Source: Convivina praedatoris
GTDB lineage: Bacteria; Bacillota; Bacilli; Lactobacillales; Lactobacillaceae
Length of the DNA: 64,000 nucleotides
Direction of reading: 5' to 3'
NCBI RefSeq assembly: GCF_933208495.1
Contig: NZ_CAKOET010000006.1
Location: forward strand, 1-64,000
Shown here in pieces: positions 32,332 through 42,424 of the stretch. Within the stretch, counting starts at the first letter, position 1, and each line of letters starts with the position of its first letter. The position numbers and the translations under genes were made by a program. The notes below the pieces were generated by a model, which was not told where the DNA came from, did no database searches, and saw nothing but the letters and a program-made list of their open reading frames with translations.

Positions 32332-33054
32332 TTAATTGTTATTAGTGGTTACACCAGTAGCGGGTAAATCATTAGCTTTATCACCATTACCCATGGTGCC
32401 ATTAATATGATTTTGCTTAGCTGCTGGACCGCCGTAGTAACTTGGAATCTGACTACTATTACCACCTAATGAACCATTTCCAGAAGCATTAGCGACTCCT
32501 TGCCCTGCTCCAGTGACACCAGTATTCGTACCGGTTTGATTGCTATCAGAGTTCTGAGACTGTCCCTTTTTATCCGGATTAGCTGTTTTAGAACTAGCGT
32601 TGCTGCTATTTTTTTTAGCAGTCGATTTTTTAGAACTCGTTCTTGAATCAGATTGCTCTTCTTTTGAATTTTGACTAGTAGTCATGGCCTTTATATTATC
32701 TGACAACAATAGAATTGGTGTCATAAAAATCATCCCCACTGAGGCAATCCGTAAAAATTTTTGAAAATTAGAAGGCTTAAGACCCCGCTTGCCCAGAAAA
32801 GCTGTTGCAATCTGAACCAAAGAAATAAACAAACTAAAATAACCCAACCATAAAATACTTTGGCTCATACTCTGAACAAATTGATTTAAAATCAATAATA
32901 TAGTAGTCAAAACAATGGCAATCAATAGTCCATAGCGGTAACGAACTCGCGCTGGTTTTGCCGATGCTTGTCTACGAAAGAAAGCATAAATAACTTCTAA
33001 CGCAATTAAAGCTAAGCTAATATATAAAATCCAGTGAACTAATAAATCAGCCAC
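32332..33054 (-). CDS. Four-helix membrane protein with disordered C-terminus ending in LPATG
   Basis: 240 aa with GTG start at 33,054, selected for GGGAG seven bases upstream. Helices at about residues 4-24, 38-58, 64-84 and 104-120. Residues 125-240 are low-complexity Ser/Lys/Asn/Gly. LPATG at 230-234 is followed only by VTTNNN, with no hydrophobic anchor or basic tail, so it is not a standard sortase substrate. Together with the Ser-rich gene 56 nt downstream it forms a likely operon. Not recognised. Confidence 0.62.
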   Translation of the reverse strand: MADLLVHWILYISLALIALEVIYAFFRRQASAKPARVRYRYGLLIAIVLTTILLILNQFVQSMSQSILWLGYFSLFISLVQIATAFLGKRGLKPSNFQKFLRIASVGMIFMTPILLLSDNIKAMTTSQNSKEEQSDSRTSSKKSTAKKNSSNASSKTANPDKKGQSQNSDSNQTGTNTGVTGAGQGVANASGNGSLGGNSSQIPSYYGGPAAKQNHINGTMGNGDKANDLPATGVTTNNN

Positions 33055-33124
33055 ATCTAAACTCCCTCTCAAATGATAATAGATAACAGTGTTGAATATT
33101 AATTACATACATTCTTCCCAATCT

Positions 33125-33145
33125 GATATACCTTTCAAGTATATC
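33125..33145. promoter_or_regulatory. Operator-like palindrome overlapping an extended -10 promoter
   Basis: GATATAC-N7-GTATATC is a perfect 7-bp inverted repeat. It covers TATACT (minus strand, 33,138-33,143) preceded by TGA, an extended -10 for the membrane and serine-rich gene pair. A repressor bound here would block that promoter. Confidence 0.6.
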
Positions 33146-33224
33146 ATAATTCATTTAAAATTGGCTGGGGGAACTACTCACCCCTAATTTAGTTCACTAA
33201 GGTAGTAAAAAATGAAAATAAAAA

Positions 33225-33250
33225 AAATCAACCGTAGTTGATTTTATTTT
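33225..33250 (-). terminator. Terminator of the PASTA gene
   Basis: AAAATCAAC CGTA GTTGATTTT with T-run, overlapping the stop codon region at 33,244. Confidence 0.75.
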
Positions 33251-33708
33251 TTAAATGGTAATTTTTTTAATATTTTTTTCGAAAAACCGTTAACTTCTTT
33301 AGCAACTGCTTCCCGTTGTTGATGCTTGCGTTGCTTGGCTTCCTCTTCTTCTAATGCAATTTCCTTGCTGCGTTCAATAATCTGTTCATCGGCATAGTAC
33401 AGCTTAATGTGGGTGTCAGGACTAACAACTAGACCTGAATGAGGACGAACAGTAATAATTTTATCAGCTTTTTTATTTGCCAAACGTGAACCAGGAACAG
33501 TTAAAGAGCTAGAATACTCGAAACCATAACTTTCTAACAATTTACCAGCTTCTTGTGGTGATAATCCCTTTACATTGGGAATTTTAATATAGTTTTTACG
33601 CTTAGCAACTTCTGAATTAACAGTCAACGCGACTTTTTCTAACACAGCTGGGCTCATAATTCCAACCGTCATTTTTTCTAAAGACTCCACAAATCTATTC
33701 TTGGCCAA
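33244..33708 (-). CDS. Orphan PASTA-domain protein, cytosolic
   Basis: 154 aa with TTG start at 33,708 (GGAGG seven bases upstream; the ATG in the site itself is in another frame). Residues 41-105 are one PASTA domain (IPNVKGLSPQEAGKLLESYG, then DKIITVRPHSG). Residues 110-138 are Glu/Arg/Gln-rich, predicted coiled coil, and the C-terminus is basic (KKILKKLPFKK). PASTA domains usually sense muropeptides outside the cell as part of kinases or PBPs; here no membrane helix or signal exists. Function unclear. Confidence 0.72.
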   Translation of the reverse strand: MAKNRFVESLEKMTVGIMSPAVLEKVALTVNSEVAKRKNYIKIPNVKGLSPQEAGKLLESYGFEYSSSLTVPGSRLANKKADKIITVRPHSGLVVSPDTHIKLYYADEQIIERSKEIALEEEEAKQRKHQQREAVAKEVNGFSKKILKKLPFKK

Positions 33709-33807
33709 GCCATTACCTCCTCGATAATATGAATTTAAACATGCCATCAATTGTAACAAATTCTTTAGCCAATATGATAGAAGTTTTCATAGATTAAGGC
33801 AATAAAA

Positions 33808-33831
33808 AAGAGCCAAATTAAATTGGCTCTT
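33808..33831 (-). terminator. Terminator of the sugar transporter gene
   Basis: AAGAGCCAA/TTGGCTCTT (9-bp perfect stem, 6-nt loop) with T-run on the minus strand. Confidence 0.85.
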
Positions 33832-33835
33832 AAAT

Positions 33836-35191
33836 TTAAGAATTCTTTTCGCGTAATTCCATTTCAATTTCTTCTAATGACTTACCGCGTGTTTCAGGGA
33901 CTAAGTACTTAACAAAGAAGAGTGAAATAAAGGCAAAGACGGCAAAGACCCCAAAAGGCCCACCAACATTATTATGGAAAGCAGCTAGTAGAACCAAGAA
34001 GAATTGGGAAACCAAAAAGTTTCCAATCCAATTGGCTGCAGAACCAATTGATGATCCAATCCCTCGAACAGAGACTGGGAAAATCTCACCGATTAGCAAC
34101 CACGCAATTGGCCCCCATGAAATTGCAAAACCAAAGATATATGTTGCAATCAAAAGCATCGTTGGGATGGCTGCAATCTTCACACTAACTGTATAGTTAA
34201 GAATGGTCAAAAGGCCTAAGGAAACAGTCATAACTACTGAACCAAACATCAACAGCGCCTTGCGGTCAAAGCTATCCATAATCATCGTAGCCAAAATCGT
34301 TACGGCAAAGTTAACAACACCAATCCCAACTGAAATCCAAATAGCCTGTCCAGCATCAAAGCCAAAGCCCTTGATAAAGACTTGTGGTAGGAAGTAAATT
34401 ACTGAATTAATACCTACCAACTGCTGAAGAAACATAATCCCCACCGCTACAATTACGGCTGGACGGGCAATGGTAAAGAGATCTTTTAAACCACCCTTAG
34501 GCTGCTTTTGAATCTCAGCCATTTCCTTTAATTCCACGTCAACTTCTTGGGGCTTATCCTGACGCAAACGAAGCAAAACCTTACGAGCATCCTCTGACTT
34601 ACCTTGTGCAAATAGGAAACGAGGAGACTCAGGCAACAATAAGCCACCAATGAATAGCAAAACGGCTGGAATCAAAGCCGACGCTAACATCCAGCGCCAA
34701 TCACGAACATCCAAAAGGTTGTGTCCCAGGAAGGCCAAGTTAGAAACATAGGCCAGAAGAATTCCTGCAGTAATCATCAGTTGGAACATAGTTCCTAGAG
34801 AACCACGATGCTCGGCCGGTGCTAATTCGGCTAGATAAGCTGGTGTCAAGGCTGAGGCTGCTCCCACGGCCAAACCTAAAATAATTCGAGCAATTACCAT
34901 TGTGACAAAGCCTACAGCAAAAGCAGTTAACAGTGAGCCGGCAATGAAGAAACATGCCGCCACAATCAATAATTTCTTACGCCCAAAACGATCTGACAAA
35001 GGTCCAACCGCAAAGGCGCCAATTGTTGAACCAATCAACACAGATGATGTAATAAATCCAGTTTGTTCAACAGACAAGTGGAAGTCTCCTTCGATTAATG
35101 GAGACGCTCCGGAAATGATACCTGTGTCAAAGCCAAACAAAAGACCGCCCAAGGCACCAAAAATAAAGATAAAAATAACATTTGCTCGCAT
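33836..35191 (-). CDS. MFS sugar:proton symporter (XylE/AraE-like)
   Basis: 451 aa with 12 membrane helices. Sugar porter signatures: GALGGLLFGFDTGIISGA, DRFGRKK, PAYLAELAPAEHRG, PESPRFL and the C-terminal PETRGKSLEEIE. It imports a pentose or hexose; the exact sugar is not deducible. RBS TAGGAG. Catabolite control is indicated by a perfect cre box upstream (35,320). No sugar-metabolic gene adjoins it. Confidence 0.93.
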   Translation of the reverse strand: MRANVIFIFIFGALGGLLFGFDTGIISGASPLIEGDFHLSVEQTGFITSSVLIGSTIGAFAVGPLSDRFGRKKLLIVAACFFIAGSLLTAFAVGFVTMVIARIILGLAVGAASALTPAYLAELAPAEHRGSLGTMFQLMITAGILLAYVSNLAFLGHNLLDVRDWRWMLASALIPAVLLFIGGLLLPESPRFLFAQGKSEDARKVLLRLRQDKPQEVDVELKEMAEIQKQPKGGLKDLFTIARPAVIVAVGIMFLQQLVGINSVIYFLPQVFIKGFGFDAGQAIWISVGIGVVNFAVTILATMIMDSFDRKALLMFGSVVMTVSLGLLTILNYTVSVKIAAIPTMLLIATYIFGFAISWGPIAWLLIGEIFPVSVRGIGSSIGSAANWIGNFLVSQFFLVLLAAFHNNVGGPFGVFAVFAFISLFFVKYLVPETRGKSLEEIEMELREKNS

Positions 35192-35281
35192 AGCAAACTC
35201 CTATTGAAATATTAGCCGTTCATGGCTGCTGCCATCTCCCTCCCCGCATCAATTTATGATAACGGTTTACTGGCCTTTTTA

Positions 35282-35310
35282 AATATACATGAACACTATT
35301 TGGATTGCAA
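35282..35310 (-). promoter_or_regulatory. Promoter of the sugar transporter
   Basis: TTGCAA (35,305-35,310) and TATATT (35,282-35,287) on the minus strand, 17-nt spacing; about 90 nt upstream of the ATG. Confidence 0.78.
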
Positions 35311-35319
35311 TAAGTAAAA

Positions 35320-35333
35320 TGAAATCGCTTACA
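35320..35333. promoter_or_regulatory. cre site (CcpA operator)
   Basis: TGAAATCGCTTACA matches the consensus TGWAANCGNTNWCA at every fixed position. It lies about 10 nt upstream of the -35, centred near -51 from the predicted start, a position from which CcpA may either repress or activate. Confidence 0.8.
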
Positions 35334-35381
35334 TTTAATATTCTGTTCACTTTTAAAAATCTTAACTGCAGGCCATAAAAA

Positions 35382-35412
35382 AACATGTAATCAAAAAATC
35401 GTTACATGTTTC
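35382..35412 (-). terminator. Terminator of the CPBP gene
   Basis: AAACATGTAA/TTACATGTTT (10-bp perfect stem) followed by T-run on the minus strand. Confidence 0.85.
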
Positions 35413-35424
35413 ATAAATGCAATT

Positions 35425-36132
35425 TTAACGCAGCGTCATCATGATAAAAGGTAATGTTGAAAAAAGATTTTGCATAAGGTGGACAGCCATACTGTTACTA
35501 ATTCGACCGGTTCTCTTATAAACAAAGGCTAATACCAAACCTAAAGTAGTATAGGTTAGTAGGTCCAACAAAGTGGATACTTGCCATTTAGTTAAGATGA
35601 CATGAGCTAGACCAAAAAGAAAGGCCGAGAGTATGGGACCATACCACCAGTTTTTCTGGCTATCAAAGTAATCAAATACCAAGCCTCGAAAGAGTAATTC
35701 TTCCATAATGGGTGCCAAAATAATAATACAAAAAAGCATTGCCAGTAAAGAATAAGTTCCGGAAGAAGTTATCAATTCAGTGATGCCTTCTTGGTTAGCC
35801 GAAACAGCGCCCTTAGTTCCTAACAAGGTGACTCGAATCATACCACAGACGACCAAACCTAATAAGCAGACTAACCACATTCGAATTAGCCACCAAGCTT
35901 TTTGAAAGTTTTTAAAATTGATTGGTAAGATTGAAAAATCAGGCTGACGAACTTTAATAACCCGAATTATCACCAAAACATAGAGTAACGATCCAATCAA
36001 GCCAGCCGTTAACAGTCCCAATCGTTGCAGCACTGAGAATCGTGGTAAGACGGAAACCTGAATCAGGCCGGAGACAAGAATATCCCAGACAAAAAAGCTA
36101 ATAAAAATTAATATTTGTTTTAAACGTGTCAT
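35425..36132 (-). CDS. CPBP family intramembrane metallo/glutamic protease
   Basis: 235 aa with about seven membrane helices. Motifs: EELLFRGLVFDYF (EExxxR), FLFGLAHVI (FxxxH) and SMAVHLMQNLF (HxxxN-like). Family members (abortive infection/CAAX-like) process membrane proteins or protect against bacteriocins. It is monocistronic with a terminator. The specific substrate is unknown. Confidence 0.9.
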   Translation of the reverse strand: MTRLKQILIFISFFVWDILVSGLIQVSVLPRFSVLQRLGLLTAGLIGSLLYVLVIIRVIKVRQPDFSILPINFKNFQKAWWLIRMWLVCLLGLVVCGMIRVTLLGTKGAVSANQEGITELITSSGTYSLLAMLFCIIILAPIMEELLFRGLVFDYFDSQKNWWYGPILSAFLFGLAHVILTKWQVSTLLDLLTYTTLGLVLAFVYKRTGRISNSMAVHLMQNLFSTLPFIMMTLR

Positions 36133-36202
36133 ATTATTTACTTAAACTATCCTTTTATTCGTCTTTTATAAATGTATCATAAAAAGTATATTAATTTGTT
36201 CG

Positions 36203-36231
36203 TTGTTAACCCCAACTTTTCCTGCTACACT
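36203..36231 (+). promoter_or_regulatory. Promoter of pbuX-xpt
   Basis: TTGTTA (36,203-36,208) and TACACT (36,226-36,231), spacer 17 nt, with TGC extended -10 preceding TACACT. Transcription would begin just before the riboswitch. Confidence 0.8.
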
Positions 36232-36240
36232 GAAATTATA

Positions 36241-36362
36241 GTTTGCAGATATAATCGGTTAAAAATGGTAACCAAGTTTCTACCGCACACCTAAATGTGC
36301 GACTATCGCAACGGACACTGGTGATTTAGTGCTGGCCCCGCGATGGACAGCACTATTTTTTT
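36241..36362 (+). promoter_or_regulatory. Guanine-class purine riboswitch with terminator platform
   Basis: P2 stem GGTTA/TAACC, junction TTTCTACC, P3 stem GCACA/TGTGC with loop CCTAAA, kissing GG (L2) and CC (L3), then GACTAT: the C at 36,303 is the base that selects guanine/xanthine over adenine. Expression platform: TAGTGCTG (36,327) and CAGCACTA (36,348-36,355) plus seven T. Guanine binding should favour termination and shut off pbuX-xpt. Confidence 0.95.
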
Positions 36363-36373
36363 GGAGGAAAATC

Positions 36374-38238
<1,865 letters not shown>

Positions 38239-38267
38239 GAAATAGTCAAAAAAATTTATTGTGAACT

Positions 38268-39188
38268 TTAATTACTTGATTGAATTAGATGTTCCAAATA
38301 TCCCGCTTGTATCATGGAGAAATTAAAAACATATTTTATCGATTTAATAATATTTTTTAAATGGCTTAAGTCTGAATCCCACCCCTGCCCATCAGTAATA
38401 TAAATAAAATCATGAATAGAATCATCAAATATTTGCTGTCGCAAACTAAATTCTCCACCACTTGCCTTAAGTTTTGATCCTTGTGATGAAAAATTATTAA
38501 TTTCAAACAGATATAATTTATTTTTCTTTACATCATATAAACTACCATCAAATCTTACATTAAATAGTCTTTGATCAAGTACAACCTTATAATTATCTTT
38601 TATATATTGATACGTCGACTGTCCATGCCACTGAAAATTATATTTATCTGCCAAATTTCGTAAAACAGATTCAATATATAATTCGCCACGCTGTCCGCTC
38701 CTATTTTTACGGCCATTACTATCCATTCCAGCCTCTACCCCGGTGGAATAATCCTTTAATGATTTAGTAATACCTTTCAACAATAACTCTTCTAGCCCAG
38801 AATCATGAATGAATTGTAAATATAAATCAATATCATTCAATTGTATTTCCTTAAAATCTAACAGGTAATCTCCAGTTAAACCTTCAACTTTTAATTTTTT
38901 ATCTGATTTTGGTTTTTCAAACTTATCATTTCGAATTCCGAGTAATGGAGGAATTAATTTTAATAAGTTTGGTTGATCTAAAAACAATTTTTTTAAGGCA
39001 GCTTTATCCTTTCCAATTAAATAATCTAGTGTAAATATACCCGGACCATATTTCGCAGCATTTCTTTTTACATTCTCAAAATTTATCCAATAATTTGCCG
39101 GTAAAGCCAACGTCTGACGGCTATTCACAAAATCACAAAATTTTTGTTCAGCCGTCCTTTGCATATATTTATCATAACTTTCCATCAT
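38268..39188 (-). CDS. DpnII/MboI-type restriction endonuclease (GATC)
   Basis: 306 aa. The characteristic segment STGVEAGMDSNGRKNRSGQR (about residues 150-170) and a PD-(D/E)xK-like core FDGSLYD...YLFEINNFSSQGSKLKA (about 220-250) match DpnII/MboI. It cuts unmethylated GATC. Last gene of a methylase-methylase-nuclease operon; its ATGATG start overlaps the preceding stop. AT-rich composition against neighbours suggests acquisition. Confidence 0.9.
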   Translation of the reverse strand: MMESYDKYMQRTAEQKFCDFVNSRQTLALPANYWINFENVKRNAAKYGPGIFTLDYLIGKDKAALKKLFLDQPNLLKLIPPLLGIRNDKFEKPKSDKKLKVEGLTGDYLLDFKEIQLNDIDLYLQFIHDSGLEELLLKGITKSLKDYSTGVEAGMDSNGRKNRSGQRGELYIESVLRNLADKYNFQWHGQSTYQYIKDNYKVVLDQRLFNVRFDGSLYDVKKNKLYLFEINNFSSQGSKLKASGGEFSLRQQIFDDSIHDFIYITDGQGWDSDLSHLKNIIKSIKYVFNFSMIQAGYLEHLIQSSN

Positions 39189-39985
39189 ATAATTTTCCCC
39201 ACATATACCTTATCAAGGTTTGTAATTCTCTTTTTTGCTATCTCAATATATTGACTTTCAATATCTATACCAATACTTTGCCGTTTTAATAATTTTGAAG
39301 CTACCATTGTGGTTCCACTTCCCACGAAAGGATCAAGAATTAAATCCCCCTGCTGAGAACTAGCTACTATAATCCGTTGTATTAATGCAATGGGTTTTTG
39401 AGTAGGATGTTTTCCAAACATTTTTTCACTCCTTGACGTATTACTTGTTATCCAAACATCTTTCATTTGTTTATTATTATTGATTGATCGCATTAGGTCG
39501 TAATTAAACGTTTGATATCCGTGCTTTTTTTTGGCCCAAATAGCGGTTTCAGTTGAGTGAGTAAACATTCTTCTACTTAAATTCGGGGCTGGATTAGATT
39601 TTTGCCAAGTAATATTGTTTAAAATCTTCCAATTTCCTTTATTAAGAAGATAACCAAGTGTATAAATATTATGCATTGTGCCAAAAACCCATATTGTTCC
39701 GTCCTTTTTTAGTATTCTATAGGCTTCTTCAAGAAAAGTAGAATAAAACTTTTCTGGATCATCCGTTTTATCCCAATTCCCCTTATTAACTGATACAACT
39801 TTGCCACCACTATTACTAAAGCCTCCATTACTTAAAAAATAGGGTAAGTCAGCAATAATAACATCTATCTTATTATCGGGAATAAGACTCAATATTTTCA
39901 ATGAATCGCCTAATACCAACTGGGAATCAGCATCTTCATAAACTAGTGAATAATTTTTATTTTTTTCCAATTTATACTCCAACAT
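39185..39985 (-). CDS. DpnA-type adenine-N6 methyltransferase (beta class)
   Basis: 266 aa. Motif IV DLPYFLSNGGFSNSGG (about residues 45-60) precedes motif I DPFVGSGTT (about 218-226), the beta-class order. The IADLPY variant and NSGGKVVSVNKG are typical of DpnA. In DpnII systems DpnA methylates GATC also on single-stranded DNA, protecting DNA taken up by transformation. Overlaps the dam-like gene by 14 nt. Confidence 0.9.
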   Translation of the reverse strand: MLEYKLEKNKNYSLVYEDADSQLVLGDSLKILSLIPDNKIDVIIADLPYFLSNGGFSNSGGKVVSVNKGNWDKTDDPEKFYSTFLEEAYRILKKDGTIWVFGTMHNIYTLGYLLNKGNWKILNNITWQKSNPAPNLSRRMFTHSTETAIWAKKKHGYQTFNYDLMRSINNNKQMKDVWITSNTSRSEKMFGKHPTQKPIALIQRIIVASSQQGDLILDPFVGSGTTMVASKLLKRQSIGIDIESQYIEIAKKRITNLDKVYVGKII

Positions 39986-40829
39986 TAGTTATTAGAACTT
40001 CACCTACTTTCCCCCTACTAGTACCATTAGCACTAATACTACGATTAGCTAAAATCCTATTTACTCTAATTCCTGGTATTTGACCATACAAATCATCTAT
40101 TAATGGTACATCCGAATTGGATAGCAACACAAACACACCCTTTTCATGTAATTCTAGAAATGTATCTCTTAATAAAAGTTGTTGTTCGTATCCAAATTCT
40201 CCAGAATACGATGTAAATGAACTAGTCTTACTAACAGGTATATACGGAGGATCAAAGTAGACAAAATCACCTGATCTTGCTTCTAAAACAGATTTACTAA
40301 AATCACCCCTCATAAATTTGATTTCTGCATCATTTAAATAACTTGATACTGATAAAATCCGCTTACTATCCGCTATTAGGGGGTTTTTGTACTTTCCATA
40401 AGGTATGTTATTCTGTCCTTTTTTATTCACACGCCACATCCCATTAAACCCTGTTTTAACCATATATATAAAGCGTGCTGCTCTTTCAATATCTGTCATC
40501 TCTAAAAGACGTCCATCACGATCTGCAGATCTTAAATTTAGGTAGTAATCTTTAGAATTATATTTTTCATGTAATTTAAGAATATCCAATAGTTCATAGG
40601 GATTATCCCTAACTACTTTCCATGTAATAACTAATTCAACATTAAAATCATTTACAACCGCTTTTTTAGGATGGAGATCCAACAAAAACGCTCCCCCTCC
40701 AACAAATGGCTCGAAATAAGTACCATATTTTTTTGGAATAAATCTTGATAATTCCGGAAGTAATTGCCTTTTCCCTCCAACCCATTTGATAAATGGGCTT
40801 AATTCAAAGCTATTATTTTTATCTATCAT
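39972..40829 (-). CDS. Dam-like DpnM adenine methyltransferase (alpha class)
   Basis: 285 aa. FIKWVGGKRQLL then EPFVGGGAFLLDL (motif I, about residues 37-49), and VYFDPPYIP (motif IV, about 186-194) give the alpha-class order of Dam/DpnM. It methylates adenine in GATC on duplex DNA, protecting the host from the nuclease. Weak ribosome site (GTGGG) at the ATG at 40,829; its low translation is inferred, not seen. Confidence 0.92.
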   Translation of the reverse strand: MIDKNNSFELSPFIKWVGGKRQLLPELSRFIPKKYGTYFEPFVGGGAFLLDLHPKKAVVNDFNVELVITWKVVRDNPYELLDILKLHEKYNSKDYYLNLRSADRDGRLLEMTDIERAARFIYMVKTGFNGMWRVNKKGQNNIPYGKYKNPLIADSKRILSVSSYLNDAEIKFMRGDFSKSVLEARSGDFVYFDPPYIPVSKTSSFTSYSGEFGYEQQLLLRDTFLELHEKGVFVLLSNSDVPLIDDLYGQIPGIRVNRILANRSISANGTSRGKVGEVLITNVGV

Positions 40830-40889
40830 CTAATATTAAACCCACTATTCTATATACGTGATTCAGCTACTTTTTTTATTAATTCTAAC

Positions 40890-40918
40890 ATTATATGAAT
40901 TAGAGTAGCACTAAACAA
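40890..40918 (-). promoter_or_regulatory. Promoter of the DpnII-type operon
   Basis: TATAAT (40,890-40,895) with TTGTTT (40,913-40,918) 17 nt upstream, on the minus strand, about 60 nt before the first methylase ATG. Confidence 0.65.
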
Positions 40919-40935
40919 ACTATTATTATTTAAAC

Positions 40936-40966
40936 AAAAACCACCAACCTCTCGGCTGGTGGTTTT
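40936..40966 (-). terminator. Terminator of rplM-rpsI
   Basis: AACCACCA-GCCGAGAGG-TTGGTGGTT with T-run on the minus strand, 20 nt after the rpsI stop. Confidence 0.88.
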
Positions 40967-40985
40967 AAAAACGAAAATATTGATA

Positions 40986-41381
40986 TTAACGCTTTGAGAA
41001 TTGTGATGCCTTACGGGCTTTCTTAAGACCTGGCTTCTTACGTTCCTTCATACGTGAGTCACGTGTCAAAAGACCAGCAGCCTTCAAAGCTGAGCGGAAG
41101 TCAGGATCAACAACCAACAAGGCACGGGCGATACCGTGACGAGTTGCACCTGCTTGACCTGAGAAACCACCACCATTAACGTTAACGAATACATCGTAGT
41201 TACCCAATGTTTCCGTAGCGTTGAATGGTTGCAAAACAACTTCACGCAAGTTAGGGAAAGGGATGTAATCTTCGATGGACTTACCGTTCATAGTAATTGC
41301 ACCAGTTCCTGGTACCAAACGTACCCGGGCAACTGAGTTCTTACGACGACCTGTTCCGGCATATTGTACTGTTGCAGTCAT
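40986..41381 (-). CDS. rpsI: 30S ribosomal protein S9
   Basis: 131 aa. The [19 protein letters not shown]-terminus and the basic C-terminal tail ([17 protein letters not shown]) that reaches the P-site tRNA are typical. It follows rplM at 17 nt in the usual rplM-rpsI pair. The GATC restriction operon begins just beyond its terminator. Confidence 0.98.
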   Translation of the reverse strand: MTATVQYAGTGRRKNSVARVRLVPGTGAITMNGKSIEDYIPFPNLREVVLQPFNATETLGNYDVFVNVNGGGFSGQAGATRHGIARALLVVDPDFRSALKAAGLLTRDSRMKERKKPGLKKARKASQFSKR

Positions 41382-41398
41382 ATTTAGATTCTCCTTTC

Positions 41399-41842
41399 TT
41401 AGATTAACTTGTCGATGTCAAGTACTTCAGGCTTTTGTGCAGCATGCTTGTGATCAGCACCGGCATACACGTGCAAGTTCAAGCCTTGTGCGCGTCCCAA
41501 AGTGTTCTTAGGCAACATACCCTTGATTGAAAGTTCCAAGAGCTTTTCAGGATCTTTCTGACGGTAGTCACCGGCAGTCCGTTCCTTCAAACCACCTGGG
41601 TGGTTTGAGTGATGGTAATAAATCTTGTCAGTAGCTTTCTTACCAGTCAACTTTACTTCACTAGCATTGATGATGATAACATTGTCACCCATATCAACGT
41701 TTGGTGTGAAAGTTGGCTTGTTCTTACCACGTAAGATTGAGGCAACAACCGTTGACAAACGTCCCATTACGACGTCTTTGGCATCAATGATGTACCACTT
41801 TTTTTCGATTTCGCCTGGCTTGGCTAAAAATGTTGTACGCAT
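41399..41842 (-). CDS. rplM: 50S ribosomal protein L13
   Basis: 147 aa, standard length. [20 protein letters not shown], then [15 protein letters not shown] are conserved L13 blocks. RBS AAAGGAG. It is preceded by a structured leader (41,862-41,934) and a strong promoter, so rplM-rpsI is transcribed separately from the truA/ecf operon. Confidence 0.98.
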   Translation of the reverse strand: MRTTFLAKPGEIEKKWYIIDAKDVVMGRLSTVVASILRGKNKPTFTPNVDMGDNVIIINASEVKLTGKKATDKIYYHHSNHPGGLKERTAGDYRQKDPEKLLELSIKGMLPKNTLGRAQGLNLHVYAGADHKHAAQKPEVLDIDKLI

Positions 41843-41861
41843 AGTGCGCTCCTTTAATTTC

Positions 41862-41934
41862 TTGTTTACAGACTTGGTCGTTCCTTACCAAGATAATTAC
41901 AATAAGTTTCCGGGGCTTATCGTGAGGTAAACAA
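41862..41934 (-). promoter_or_regulatory. L13 leader-like RNA
   Basis: On the minus strand a three-way junction is visible: outer TTGTTTAC/GTAAACAA, one hairpin GATAAG/CTTAT and one hairpin CTTGG/CCAAG. Position and fold match the L13 autoregulatory leader known from Firmicutes; binding of L13 to it is inferred. Confidence 0.7.
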
Positions 41935-41946
41935 TACCGTTTCTCA

Positions 41947-41975
41947 TTCTACCCAAACCAGGTAGTTATGTCAAT
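41947..41975 (-). promoter_or_regulatory. rplM promoter
   Basis: Perfect TTGACA (41,970-41,975), 17-nt spacer, TAGAAT (41,947-41,952) on the minus strand. Confidence 0.88.
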
Positions 41976-41994
41976 GTTTTACACTGAAATTCTA

Positions 41995-42402
41995 CTAATC
42001 AAAGGTTACATTTTCATTACCGGCATAGGAAGCCAACCGAGCCGAATGAATCGTTAATTGGTACAATATCTCTTCTTCTGGATGAGGGTGCATCTTAGAA
42101 AAGATTGGCGCCTTAAAGTAACTAGCCACCTCGGACCACTGCTTCTCAGAAGGTGCCATGGTTGCTTGATTAGACTCAATCCGAGCACCATTTTCATTTA
42201 ATAAAGTTAAAATCGCAACTCGTTCATTTTGGGCCAATTCCTTAACCTTAGTAGCATCCGGCTGACTTACCAGATACCAAACATTCGGTTGCTGAGGATC
42301 TGGGGCAAAGCCCATTAAGCGAGAACTTGGTTGATTATCAGCAGCAGTTGAAATCACAACCAAACCTTTAGCTGCTTGCATATACTCTTCAAATAATGTC
42401 AT
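41995..42402 (-). CDS. Pyridoxamine 5'-phosphate oxidase family protein
   Basis: 135 aa, a single split-barrel flavin-binding domain (STAADNQPSSRLMGF, VWYLVSQPDATKVKELAQN). Such short members are general stress or flavin-linked proteins (like GS26), not PdxH. It starts 22 nt after the truA end of the ecf operon and lies next to rplM. Confidence 0.82.
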   Translation of the reverse strand: MTLFEEYMQAAKGLVVISTAADNQPSSRLMGFAPDPQQPNVWYLVSQPDATKVKELAQNERVAILTLLNENGARIESNQATMAPSEKQWSEVASYFKAPIFSKMHPHPEEEILYQLTIHSARLASYAGNENVTFD

Positions 42403-42424
42403 CAGTAATAACCTCCATTTGATA

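Noticed and set aside
32332-33054. Sortase-anchored surface protein
   Set aside because: LPATG is followed by only six polar residues; no hydrophobic anchor or basic tail.
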